DNA from: Desulfobacteraceae bacterium
GTDB taxonomy: Bacteria > Desulfobacterota > Desulfobacteria > Desulfobacterales > Desulfosalsimonadaceae
NCBI GenBank assembly: GCA_021162325.1
Contig: JAGGYV010000182.1
Span: forward strand, 1-22,656
Direction: 5' to 3'
DNA length: 22,656 nucleotides
A program made the position numbers and the translations under genes. How positions within the stretch are numbered: the stretch's first letter is position 1; every line of letters starts with the position of its first letter. Positions 15,749-22,656 of this stretch are shown piece after piece. The notes beneath the pieces are model-generated. The model was not told the origin of the DNA and searched no databases. It saw nothing but the letters and a program-made list of their open reading frames with translations.

Positions 15749-16339
15749 TTACAAAAGGCCTTTAGAAGAATGAACCTGTTTAACGCGTTCATCAAGTGAA
15801 GTGGCCATATCCAGAGAACGGGCAAATGATTTGAATATGGATTCGATTAAATGATGATCGTTTTCTGCATATTGCGCATTAATATGCAGGTTCATGCCGG
15901 ATTTATTTGAAAAAGACCGAAAAAACTCCTTAAAAAGACTCGAATAAACCTCTGTCTGCCTGGCAAACAGCTCCGGAATCGAGTACACAAGATACGGGCG
16001 ATTTGAAAGGTCAATTGTTACGGTGGATATGGCGTCATCCATGGGAGTGACGGCATGACCATATCGCGTTATCCCTTTTCGATCCCCCAATGCGATAGCC
16101 AGGGCATCTCCAAGCACCAGCCCGACATCTTCAACAGTATGATGATAATCAACCTCAATATCACCATTTGCCCTTAACTGCAGATCAAAAAAGCCATGAA
16201 CGGAAAACAGGGTCAGCATGTGATCAAAAAATGGAATCCCGGTGGAAATATCATTCTTGCCACTGCCGTCAATATTAAATTCCGCCTTGATTTTAGTTTC
16301 TTTTGTTGTTCTTTCAACTTCGGCAAATCGTTTCATCAT
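15749..16339 (-). CDS. hisB: Imidazoleglycerol-phosphate dehydratase
   Basis: HisB removes water from imidazole glycerol phosphate to give imidazole acetol phosphate. The 196-residue monofunctional protein has the manganese-binding motifs FFDHML (about 37-42), DYHHTVEDVG (about 64-73) and the second-half NDHHLIESIFK (about 160-170). It lacks the phosphatase domain fused in enterobacteria, as is normal outside that group. Two adjacent ATG codons occur at 16339 and 16336; AAGGGG lies about 12 bases upstream. tRNA-Ala is upstream on the same strand and hisA follows. Confidence 0.95.
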   Translation of the reverse strand: MMKRFAEVERTTKETKIKAEFNIDGSGKNDISTGIPFFDHMLTLFSVHGFFDLQLRANGDIEVDYHHTVEDVGLVLGDALAIALGDRKGITRYGHAVTPMDDAISTVTIDLSNRPYLVYSIPELFARQTEVYSSLFKEFFRSFSNKSGMNLHINAQYAENDHHLIESIFKSFARSLDMATSLDERVKQVHSSKGLL

Positions 16340-16473
16340 CCAGTATAAATCCCCTTAAAAATTTGAACAGGATACTGTATTTCCATCCCTGACATCAGCA
16401 AACCATCTAATCTAAAAATTAATAAGAACAAAGACCAACTGACAACTTGACGATGACGGGATATATTTTGAAG

Positions 16474-16549
16474 TGGTGGAGATGAGGGGGATCGAACCCC
16501 TGACCTCGGCATTGCGAACGCCGCACTCTCCCATCTGAGCTACATCCCC
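16474..16549 (-). tRNA. tRNA-Ala (CGC)
   Basis: A 76-nt cloverleaf reads on the minus strand: acceptor GGGGATG with CATCTCC, D-arm AGCTCAGATGGGAGAGT, anticodon loop TTCGCAA (anticodon CGC), T-arm CAGGG-TTCGATC-CCCTG (written with its loop), discriminator A and an encoded CCA. Position 3-70 of the acceptor is a G-U pair, the major identity element for alanyl-tRNA synthetase, which confirms alanine independently of the anticodon. It decodes GCG. It lies 135 bp upstream of hisB. Confidence 0.95.
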
Positions 16550-16794
16550 ACAATTTAAACCAATTTAATTTGGTAACAAATTTCAATAAAGCCGTCAAAT
16601 AAAAAGAATAAATAAAACAAAAATACGATTTTACAGAGTGTTCGTTGCCAGGCTTCATAATCAAGGCCTCATTACCCGCCAGATTTATTTCAAATTTCAA
16701 ACCGTGTCAAAACAAAGTCATAACGAACAGGATTCGAATGCACATAAGACCGTCGGCTATACTGATCATAAAGGCAATCAAGTTTTTGCCTCAT

Positions 16795-16998
16795 CTAATC
16801 AAACGCCTGACCCGTCTGAATCCCGACCATTTTTAAAACTTTCACCATGGGACAAAACCCGGTAAAAGAAGCTTGCAGCATATTCGCGCCACTAAATGCT
16901 GTCAACCACAGCCAATAAGGACTATGCACCCATCCTAAAAAAAGACTAATCAAAATCATGCTTCCTGCGATTCTAAATACCCATTGATCAATATTCAT
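16795..16998 (-). CDS. DUF2892 (YgaP-like) small membrane protein
   Basis: The 67-residue protein begins MNIDQWVFRIAGSMILIS and has two hydrophobic segments (about 7-28 and 30-45) followed by TGFCPMVKVLKMVG, the CP-containing end typical of DUF2892, the membrane part of YgaP-type proteins. Fused relatives carry a rhodanese domain for sulfur transfer; here the membrane domain is alone. GGAGG lies seven bases before the ATG at 16998, which decides the start over a longer frame from 17052. A short direct repeat, AAAATGAATATT, occurs at both this start and 33 bp upstream. The next gene upstream encodes a Cys/His-rich tail-anchored protein, perhaps functionally linked. Confidence 0.82.
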   Translation of the reverse strand: MNIDQWVFRIAGSMILISLFLGWVHSPYWLWLTAFSGANMLQASFTGFCPMVKVLKMVGIQTGQAFD

Positions 16999-17037
16999 TT
17001 TATCCTCCGTAAAGTTTTTAATATTCATTTTGTTAAT

Positions 17038-17050
17038 TTCGTAAAAAGTC
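17038..17050. repeat. Single arm of the 9613-9759 element family
   Basis: TTCGTAAAAAGTC here is identical to the terminal repeat of the element at 9613-9759 (left arm). I see no inverted partner within a few hundred bases, so it is either a remnant or chance. Confidence 0.4.
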
Positions 17051-17126
17051 AAATGATGATGGCAATGTATAAAAATTCATCAATTTTATCGTATTTATCT
17101 TGTAATTTTAAATTTTTATATACCTT

Positions 17127-17243
17127 TTATTCAGGTAATACTTCAGCAAGCATATGATCAACATTGATCTGTTTTCCTCTAATTGTGGCCGCATAAAATA
17201 TTCGGAACGGCAAATATTTTTTCCATGGCAGTTTCTTCCTTTT
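17127..17243 (-). pseudogene. Short coding-like remnant, unidentified
   Basis: A minus-strand frame bounded by TAG (17244-17246) and TAA (17127-17129) encodes 38 residues containing KLPWKKYLPFRIFYAA and later INVDHMLAEVLPE, which read like authentic protein sequence. There is no ATG or GTG and no ribosome binding site near its beginning. It may be the 3' scrap of a lost gene. I cannot assign a family. Confidence 0.3.
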
Positions 17244-17271
17244 CTATTCAGTTAACTGAAAATCCCCCAGC

Positions 17272-17562
17272 TCACCTGATGAGCGGAATCAATAAAACGA
17301 ACACCACAATGGCTACAATAACACTACAGAATATAAAATGTGGAATATTAACGACTCTATGAGAAACCAACTCATTCCAATGTTCATCACACCATGAGCC
17401 GGTTGTCGGCAAATGAGGATGCGCATTTGTGTGCCCTGGTTTTCCACATATATCGCAGATTCCACAAAAACCATCAGGAATATCCTTCATAGTTTCTGCA
17501 AGGGCAGGATTGTTTTCTCTTTCATTGCAATAACAATTACGGGATGTAATTTTTTTTGTCAT
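17272..17562 (-). CDS. Small Cys/His-rich tail-anchored membrane protein
   Basis: The 96-residue protein is not one I recognise. The soluble N-terminal part is rich in potential metal ligands: C10 and C12, a CGICDIC cluster at 33-39, H44, H48 and H50, and WCDEHW with C58 and H61. A single hydrophobic segment (about 74-95) ends the protein, so it should be tail-anchored with the metal-binding part on the cytoplasmic side, though topology is inferred. The pattern suggests zinc or Fe-S binding. AAGGGA lies about 12 bases before the ATG at 17562. A DUF2892 membrane protein gene follows about 270 bp downstream on the same strand. Confidence 0.6.
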   Translation of the reverse strand: MTKKITSRNCYCNERENNPALAETMKDIPDGFCGICDICGKPGHTNAHPHLPTTGSWCDEHWNELVSHRVVNIPHFIFCSVIVAIVVFVLLIPLIR

Positions 17563-17635
17563 AATAACGTGGTTTCCCTTAAAAACAAATTCATGTTGTC
17601 AGGGAAAATATTCGAATAATGAACAGTTTTGTCCG

Positions 17636-18129
17636 GTGGGGGGGGGAGAAGCGTTTGTCGTTTTAGCACCGAAAACGGATTTAAGCGGTATGACTGACCT
17701 GGCGGAAAAACTGAAGGGATTCAGAGGGAACGCTCAGCCCAAATCCCGCAAGGCTCCGGAGAAACGGTTTTGGTGGTAGAAGACGATCTCCCGGTCTTAA
17801 AACTTACCCGACAAATTCTTGAAGGGCTGAACTACACCGTGCTGACCGCCGGCACACCGAAAGCGGGAATCAACCTGGCTGAAGAACATGCCGAAGATAT
17901 TGACCTGCTCATAACCGACGTAATCATGCCGGGAATGAACGGACGTGATTTAGCAAACCAGCTCCAATCCCTTTTCCCTGGCCTAAAACGCATATTCATG
18001 TCCGGATATACGGCCGATATCATCGCCACTCGCGGCGTCATAGACAAAGGGGAACGTTTCATTCAAAAGCCGTTCACCAAACGTGAGATGGCAACAATTG
18101 TCAGAAAAGCGCTGGATCATGAGAGTTGA
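17636..18129 (+). pseudogene. Broken signalling gene: GGDEF-like scrap followed by complete receiver domain
   Basis: In one frame, 17636-17740 encodes GGEAFVVLAPKTDLSGM then TDLAEKLKGF, resembling the GGDEF active-site region of diguanylate cyclases with the motif altered to GGEAF. Downstream, in another frame, 17698-18129 encodes a full receiver domain: GSGETVLVVEDD at its start, a phosphoacceptor D in LLITDVIMPGMNG, S in IFMSGYTAD and K in IQKPF. GSGETVLVVEDD is the usual linker entering a receiver at the end of a hybrid kinase. The receiver frame is closed upstream by TGA at 17695 and has no ATG; the first possible start, TTG at 17770, cuts off the first beta strand. A run of nine G (17638-17646) precedes the GGDEF piece. 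I judge this a decayed, rearranged fragment, although a short REC protein from TTG cannot be excluded. Confidence 0.6.
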
Positions 18130-18227
18130 GAATTGAATAGCCTTGAGGGTCACTTAATAATGAGGACCCGACAATACCGCCAGGGCTGAAACGTCATAAA
18201 ATAAGATACAACGACTTTGAAGCGTGC

Positions 18228-19817
18228 CTAAATTTTTTCCTTTCTGCCGGTCAGCCCATTCCAGAGCATCCCCATAATGCCCATCCCGGATTGATATTGC
18301 CTTCCACTTAAAAACAACTTTTCCACTTTTAATGAACGAAGGTCTGCAGGTTTCATGTTTAAGGGATCCTGATTCAAAATCACCATATCCGCAATTTTTC
18401 CTTTTTCCAGACTACCCCGTTCCTTTTCATCAAAAGAAGCCCGGGCGACTTCACAGGTGTACATCTTCAACGCATCGACAATGGAAACGGACTGATCCGG
18501 ATCATAGGGATGATTACACGCCCCGTAAATTCCCTCAATAGGATCAGGGTATGTTACCGGCGCATCAGACCCGCCACTGACGTGAATACCGGCATCTATA
18601 AGTGATTTTATGGGAGATCCTTTTTTAACACGGGGCCCTAAAATTTCCTCCAGGTATGACAATGGTTCCAGAGGGCTGATCAAAAATGCCGGCTGCAGGG
18701 TAATTCCGATCCCGAGATCAGCTATTTTCTTTACATCTTTTTCCGGAATAAGACAGGCATGTATAATCGTATGGCGGTGATCTTTTCTGGGATAATCCAG
18801 CAATGCGGCTTCAATCGCCTTTACTGCCCGGGAAACCGCAGCGTCCCCAATGGCATGCATTTCAATCTGTAGGCCTTCGCGATTCGCTTTTTTAGCAAAT
18901 TCAAGGACCTCATCTTCTTCCTGAAACAAAATGCCTGTATTTTCCGGATCATTGCTGTACGGTTCATGCAAGGCAGCGTCACAGGCACCAAAACACCCGT
19001 CAAGGGCAGTAGCAAAACATCCGCCAATCCGGGGCAATTTGCGTTTTAATACTTTTTCCACTTCCATGGTCTGGAAAAACAGCCGGGTCTGAAATCGGGT
19101 TTTCTTTGTTACAGCTCGTGCAATCAGGCTCACCAGTGTAATATCCAGGTCATTGGGAAAACCGATTCCCTCTGTTGCATGGATCATGCTGATTCCCTTT
19201 TCCGCCAGCAGATCAAACCCTTTTATAATGCTATTTACAAGATCTAAGGGGGGCACCAGTGATGAAGCGAAATCCATGCCTTCAAGATATGCTTCATTAA
19301 ATAAATGGCCTTTATCTGCTTCAAACCCACGCAGATTCTTTATTTTATCGGGAAATTTTTCCATCATTTTGGTGTTAAAAACCGCTGAGTGGCCATCATA
19401 GCAGACAAGAACCATGGGAACATCCGGGCATACTTCATCAAGTTCATTTCGGCAGATTAAGCGTTTTTCCTTTACACAGTGTTTAGATGCCCCAAAGGCG
19501 ACAACCGCTTTCTTTTTTTTCTTTTCAGCCATTTCTTTTTGAATGATCTGTTGAATTTCGCTGATATCTTTTGCTTCTCTCACATCAAAATAAGCCACAG
19601 CGATCAATGCCCAGCTGGAGAAATGCAAATGCGCATCTCCAAAAGACGGCAATAGTACACGATTTCCGAGTTCTGTAACAGTCGAATTGTCAGCGTTTGA
19701 ATATTCCGTGGGCAGAGAATCACCCAGCCAGACTATCCGTCCCTGATCTTCAATCAAATATTCATAGACGGTGTTATTTTTATCCAAAGAGATTATTTTT
19801 CCATGATAAATTTGCAT
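18228..19817 (-). CDS. Amidohydrolase family 3 metal-dependent hydrolase (YtcJ-like)
   Basis: The 529-residue enzyme (from the chosen start) is a YtcJ-type amidohydrolase. The N-terminal beta-sandwich is followed by LPSFGDAHLHFSSW with the HxH metal ligands (about 74-83), a central barrel, HAIGDAAV and HACLIPE histidines, the catalytic Asp in SGGSDAPV (about 440) and a GSLEKGKIADMVILNQDP closing strand typical of the superfamily. Substrate is unknown; such enzymes hydrolyse amides or formyl groups. I start it at the ATG at 19817, preceded by AAGGATGGG, which gives MQIYHGKIISLD. An ATG at 19880 would add 21 residues of poor-quality sequence. Divergent from the MBL gene. Confidence 0.88.
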   Translation of the reverse strand: MQIYHGKIISLDKNNTVYEYLIEDQGRIVWLGDSLPTEYSNADNSTVTELGNRVLLPSFGDAHLHFSSWALIAVAYFDVREAKDISEIQQIIQKEMAEKKKKKAVVAFGASKHCVKEKRLICRNELDEVCPDVPMVLVCYDGHSAVFNTKMMEKFPDKIKNLRGFEADKGHLFNEAYLEGMDFASSLVPPLDLVNSIIKGFDLLAEKGISMIHATEGIGFPNDLDITLVSLIARAVTKKTRFQTRLFFQTMEVEKVLKRKLPRIGGCFATALDGCFGACDAALHEPYSNDPENTGILFQEEDEVLEFAKKANREGLQIEMHAIGDAAVSRAVKAIEAALLDYPRKDHRHTIIHACLIPEKDVKKIADLGIGITLQPAFLISPLEPLSYLEEILGPRVKKGSPIKSLIDAGIHVSGGSDAPVTYPDPIEGIYGACNHPYDPDQSVSIVDALKMYTCEVARASFDEKERGSLEKGKIADMVILNQDPLNMKPADLRSLKVEKLFLSGRQYQSGMGIMGMLWNGLTGRKEKI

Positions 19818-19981
19818 CGTTTTTACCCATCCTTTAAAGTCTCTGGTTATTGGGAAAAGCAGACATATTGAAATTGGCAATATGCTGAATAATAATATTT
19901 TTCATTAATTCGATCATTTTATAAACGCACGGCGATTATACAGATTTCGCATCATGCTGACAAGATATAAATACACCGACC

Positions 19982-20001
19982 TTTTGTCACAGATGACAAA
20001 A
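19982..20001. promoter_or_regulatory. Candidate operator, 8-bp arm palindrome
   Basis: TTTTGTCA and TGACAAAA form perfect inverted arms around a four-base CAGA spacer in the divergent intergenic region. Symmetry and location suggest a dimeric regulator site controlling one or both flanking genes. No T-run follows in a transcription-termination context, and no regulator gene is adjacent. Confidence 0.5.
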
Positions 20002-20079
20002 AACGACCATAAAAAAGAAAAATAAACAAATAAGAGATCACTCCCAGTCGATAAATCTGTTGATTTTGTATGTCATGTT

Positions 20080-20118
20080 TTGCCAAGATGATTTTGTGTG
20101 TGAGTATAATCTTATAAT
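20080..20118 (+). promoter_or_regulatory. Candidate promoter of the MBL-DUF2284 pair
   Basis: A perfect TATAAT occurs at 20105-20110 and another at 20113-20118. A possible -35, TTGCCA (20080-20085), is 19 bp before the first -10, longer than ideal. A GGAG ribosome site at 20141-20144 precedes the ATG at 20151. Confidence 0.4.
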
Positions 20119-20150
20119 TATTTCAAGGTTGACCGGGTGAGGAGAAGAAC

Positions 20151-20993
20151 ATGAGAGTAACTATTTTGTGTGAAAATACGATTGGAACACCGATGCCAAA
20201 GGGACTTGTGGGCGAACATGGGCTTTCATTTTTAATCGAAGATAAAGATACCGTGCTTTATGATACCGGCCAGGGGGTGGGGATCATCAATAATATGGGC
20301 CTGATGGGAAGGAATGTAGATGCGATCGATAAAATAATTATCAGCCACGGGCATTATGATCATACCGGCGGCCTGCTGCCGGTACTTAAGCAAAGAAAAT
20401 CCAATGTACCGGTATATCTTCACGCGGATGCTTTTAAAAATAAAATCGCGTACATTGAAACACCGGACGGCAATTTTGAAATTCCCATTGGGTTTCAAAA
20501 CAGCAAAAAAGACTATGAGGAATCCGGTGCGCAATTCCACTTTGTGGACCATTTTACCCAGATAACCGATCGGGTTTTTGCTATCGCTGACGTTGAAAGG
20601 CCCGAGGGGTGGAAGACCTGGGATGTGCGGTTAAAATGCAAGGATGGTGAAAATATTATCGATGATCCGTTTAATGATGATTTAAGCCTGCTGCTGGAAA
20701 CCGATTCCGGGCCGGTGGTGCTTTTGGGATGCGCCCATGCCGGAGTGGTGGAAATTTTAGATGATTTGAGCAGCAAAACCGGACACAAGGAATTTCATGC
20801 CGTCATCGGCGGCACTCATTTAGGAAGCGCTCCTGACGCTTATATCAACAAGGCGATAGAAACGTTTAAAAAATATAATATCAAAGTTATTGGTACATCC
20901 CATTGCACAGGCTTTCATGCGGCTGCTGTAATCATGTCGCATTTTAAAGATGAATTTGCGGTCGCAAGTGTCGGCAGTTCATTTGATTTTTAA
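20151..20993 (+). CDS. MBL-fold metallo-hydrolase (COG1237-like)
   Basis: The 280-residue metallo-beta-lactamase-fold protein has the metal-binding signature SHGHYDHTGG (about 64-73), a second ligand region LGCAHAGVVEI near 200, an Asp-containing DLSLLLETDSGPVV strand and a late GTSHCTGFHAA histidine. It resembles the COG1237 group, which includes proteins annotated as dihydropterin-ribofuranosylaminobenzene phosphate synthase in archaeal pterin synthesis. Whether this protein does that reaction is unknown. GAGGAG is well placed before the ATG. Its stop codon TAA overlaps the ATG of the next gene by one base, so the pair is translationally coupled. Confidence 0.88.
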   Translation: MRVTILCENTIGTPMPKGLVGEHGLSFLIEDKDTVLYDTGQGVGIINNMGLMGRNVDAIDKIIISHGHYDHTGGLLPVLKQRKSNVPVYLHADAFKNKIAYIETPDGNFEIPIGFQNSKKDYEESGAQFHFVDHFTQITDRVFAIADVERPEGWKTWDVRLKCKDGENIIDDPFNDDLSLLLETDSGPVVLLGCAHAGVVEILDDLSSKTGHKEFHAVIGGTHLGSAPDAYINKAIETFKKYNIKVIGTSHCTGFHAAAVIMSHFKDEFAVASVGSSFDF

Positions 20994-21583
20994 TGATGGT
21001 GCCGTATTTGGAACAACTGGTCCAGCTGGCCATCAGGTCCGGGGCAAGTAAAGCCGCGATATTATCGACTGACGACATTTCTGTAGAAGAAAACCTGGCA
21101 AATCTTTGCCGGGAACCGCAATGCAGAAACTACGGTCTCTCTTCCAGTTGTCCGCCCCATGTCTCCGGGCCGGCCGGATTTAGAAAATTTTTAAAGAACA
21201 AAAAAAATTCAATCGTTATCCGGATTGATCTTCTTTCAACGGTCCTGTTTTCTGATCAGCGCCTGGAAATAATGCAACTGCTTCATGAAATTGTTGCCGG
21301 TATTGAACAGGCCGCTGTGAATATGGGATTTACCGATTCAAAAGCATTTGCCGGAAGTTCCTGTAAAGAGATTTTTTGTCATGATCATGCTGAATGCCGG
21401 GTAATTTCAAACAATGGCAAATGCCGGAATCCTCAATCCGCCCGGCCGTCCATGTCAGGTTACGGCATCAATGTTTCTAAACTGATGAAAGCTGCCGGAT
21501 GGCCGTTGAAAATAAACAACCGGCAAAATGAAACAGGCGAAGAATCAATGTCCTGGGTTGCCGGGTTGATTGTCATCGGCTGA
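20993..21583 (+). CDS. DUF2284 cysteine-rich predicted metal-binding protein
   Basis: The 196-residue protein matches the DUF2284 pattern: LCREPQCRNYGLSSSCPPHV provides C39, C44 and C53, and a second cluster SSCKEIFCHDHAECR then GKC provides C124, C129, C135 and C144, ending with RPSMSGYGINV. The spacing suggests Fe-S or metal binding; biochemical role is not known. The start uses the A of the preceding TAA stop (TAATG), with a second ATG next to it, indicating coupling to the MBL-fold gene. The protein is slightly shorter than typical members at its C terminus. Confidence 0.87.
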   Translation: MMVPYLEQLVQLAIRSGASKAAILSTDDISVEENLANLCREPQCRNYGLSSSCPPHVSGPAGFRKFLKNKKNSIVIRIDLLSTVLFSDQRLEIMQLLHEIVAGIEQAAVNMGFTDSKAFAGSSCKEIFCHDHAECRVISNNGKCRNPQSARPSMSGYGINVSKLMKAAGWPLKINNRQNETGEESMSWVAGLIVIG

Positions 21584-21677
21584 AAAACAAAATAGCGTAT
21601 TTAATAAAATTATATTATGAATAATCTTGTCTGAAGTTTTTCGTCTTTCTTTAGTTTTCAAATAAAGGAGAATACTA

Positions 21678-22656
21678 ATGAGCAACCAACCGATCATGGG
21701 ATTTCCGGCAACATCACAGGATGACTATCAACTGAACGTCACCAACATTTTACGTCATGCGGCGAAAAGTTTTGGCAGGCAGGAAGTTGTTTCCGTCCAG
21801 CTCGACGGCAGCAAACGCCGTTTTACGTATAAAGAGGTCTATGCCCGGGTTAAACGGCTTGCCAACGCGCTCACCGGTATCGGCGCTCAGGTGGGCGACA
21901 GGATCGGCGTGCTGGACTGGAATTCACATCGCCACCTGGAGGCATATTACGGCATTCCGGGTATCGGATCAGTCCTGCTGCTGTTGAACATCCGTCTGTC
22001 TTCGCCAGACCTCGGATATGTAGTTAATCATGCAGAAGCAAAATATATCCTGGTGGATGAAACATTGATTCCCATTGCCGAAGCGATTGCGGATCAATGC
22101 GACTCTGTAAAGGGGTATATCATCCTGACCGACAAGGACCTGTCCGAAATCAAGACGTCGTTGTCTCCTGTGTACAGCTACGAAAAATTGCTGCAGGCAG
22201 CTGATGAGGACATTAAATGGCCGGTTATGGATGAAAAATCCGCTTATGGCGCATGTTATACCACCGGGACGACCGGACGGCCCAAAGGTGTTTATTATTC
22301 TCACCGGAATGTTTATCTGCATGCCATGACCATCGGGACCAATGCAGAAATGAGCAACAAGGACTGTTTTTATCAGTTGGTCCCCATGTTTCATGCGCTT
22401 GGTTGGGGGATGCCCCAAGCTGCATTTCTAGTCGGAACCAAATACGTGCTTCCCGGTATGTATAATATTGCCGATCTGGGAAGCCTGGCCGAACCACTGG
22501 TCAGCGAAGGCGTGACGGTCACGGCCGGCGCACCGGCATTATTTATGCCCATGCTGGAATACATCCGAAAGCTTGACAAAAAACCCGATTTGACAGGCGC
22601 CCGTTTCCTTTCCGGGGCATCCGAGCCATCCCTGTCCCTGATGAACGACTTTTACG
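21678..22656 (+). CDS. AMP-dependent fatty-acyl-CoA ligase, N-terminal part (runs off window)
   Basis: The frame starts at ATG 21678, preceded by AAGGAG, and stays open to the window edge, giving 326 codons of a protein normally about 540 long. The beginning (NVTNILRHAAKSFGRQEVVS) and FTYKEVYARVKRLANAL match acyl-CoA synthetases of the medium/long-chain fatty acid type. The AMP/ATP-binding signature YTTGTTGRPKG is at residues 194-204, followed by PMFHALGWGMP and AGAPALF. It would activate a fatty or aromatic acid to its CoA thioester using ATP. The C-terminal lid domain is outside the window. It is 94 bp after the DUF2284 gene, so co-transcription is possible but unproven. Confidence 0.93.
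   Translation, partial: MSNQPIMGFPATSQDDYQLNVTNILRHAAKSFGRQEVVSVQLDGSKRRFTYKEVYARVKRLANALTGIGAQVGDRIGVLDWNSHRHLEAYYGIPGIGSVLLLLNIRLSSPDLGYVVNHAEAKYILVDETLIPIAEAIADQCDSVKGYIILTDKDLSEIKTSLSPVYSYEKLLQAADEDIKWPVMDEKSAYGACYTTGTTGRPKGVYYSHRNVYLHAMTIGTNAEMSNKDCFYQLVPMFHALGWGMPQAAFLVGTKYVLPGMYNIADLGSLAEPLVSEGVTVTAGAPALFMPMLEYIRKLDKKPDLTGARFLSGASEPSLSLMNDFY

Larger units (their letters stand above)
19818..20150. other. Divergent intergenic control region
   Basis: This 333-bp stretch separates the divergently read amidohydrolase and MBL-fold genes and contains no convincing reading frame. It holds a palindromic operator candidate at 19982-20001 and promoter-like sequences for the MBL gene at 20080-20118. 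The remainder is AT-rich without recognised structure. Confidence 0.6.

Noticed and set aside
16419..16700. Minus-strand open frame of 93 codons
   Set aside because: It reads straight through tRNA-Ala, which is certain from its cloverleaf and G3-U70 pair.
16772..16791. Short AGGCAA/TTGCCT hairpin just after the DUF2892 gene
   Set aside because: Stem is only six base pairs with no T-run, too weak to call as a terminator.
21969..22418. Minus-strand open frame of 149 codons
   Set aside because: It is antisense to the acyl-CoA ligase, whose frame stays open from a good ribosome site through the window edge with the AMP-binding signature.

Overview
The window looks like a chromosomal segment of a Gram-negative, anaerobic, sulfate-reducer-like bacterium, most probably Desulfobacterota (Desulfobacterales). 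That placement is an inference. It rests on a two-gene SufC-SufB iron-sulfur system, a dnaG-rpoD-tRNA cluster, a DUF2284/MBL pair, an AMP-dependent acyl-CoA ligase, a PAS sigma-54 activator and many palindromic intergenic elements. No genes of plasmid, phage or defence type were recognised.

Layout. Nearly everything from 210 to 19817 is on the minus strand. Reading down that strand from 19817: an amidohydrolase; a small Cys/His-rich tail-anchored protein; a DUF2892 membrane protein; tRNA-Ala(CGC); hisB and hisA; dnaG (TTG start with a strong ribosome binding site) and rpoD; a tRNA with CAU anticodon (probably Ile2) with its terminator; a Nif3-like protein; a coiled-coil zinc-ribbon protein; RNase P RNA (rnpB); sufC, sufB and an HPr-domain protein in a tight operon; ispD, a nitroreductase and a LysE-type exporter; and a PAS/sigma-54 activator at the left edge. 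On the plus strand there is a broken signalling gene (GGDEF-like scrap followed by a receiver domain, 17636-18129). From 20151 there is an MBL-fold hydrolase translationally coupled to a DUF2284 protein, then the first 326 codons of an acyl-CoA ligase that runs off the window.

Functional view. The central block (dnaG, rpoD, tRNA, nif3-like, zinc ribbon, rnpB) is housekeeping replication, transcription and RNA processing. Next to it is an Fe-S assembly operon with an unusual third gene: a protein with about 336 residues of unassigned, helix-rich sequence fused to an HPr domain. That domain keeps both the phosphorylatable His and a Ser exactly 31 residues later, as in canonical HPr. This is the most distinctive protein-level observation.

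The second theme is repetitive intergenic DNA. There is a nested inverted-repeat element with two REP-like hairpins (2085-2292), two diverged copies of a palindromic element each just after a gene's 3' end (2382-2548, 4597-4788), two elements sharing related terminal inverted repeats (8122-8261, 9613-9759, the latter inside a 10-bp direct repeat) plus a lone arm (17038-17050), and a crossed inverted-repeat structure upstream of rnpB. I did not find an obvious complete novel defence or biosynthetic system.
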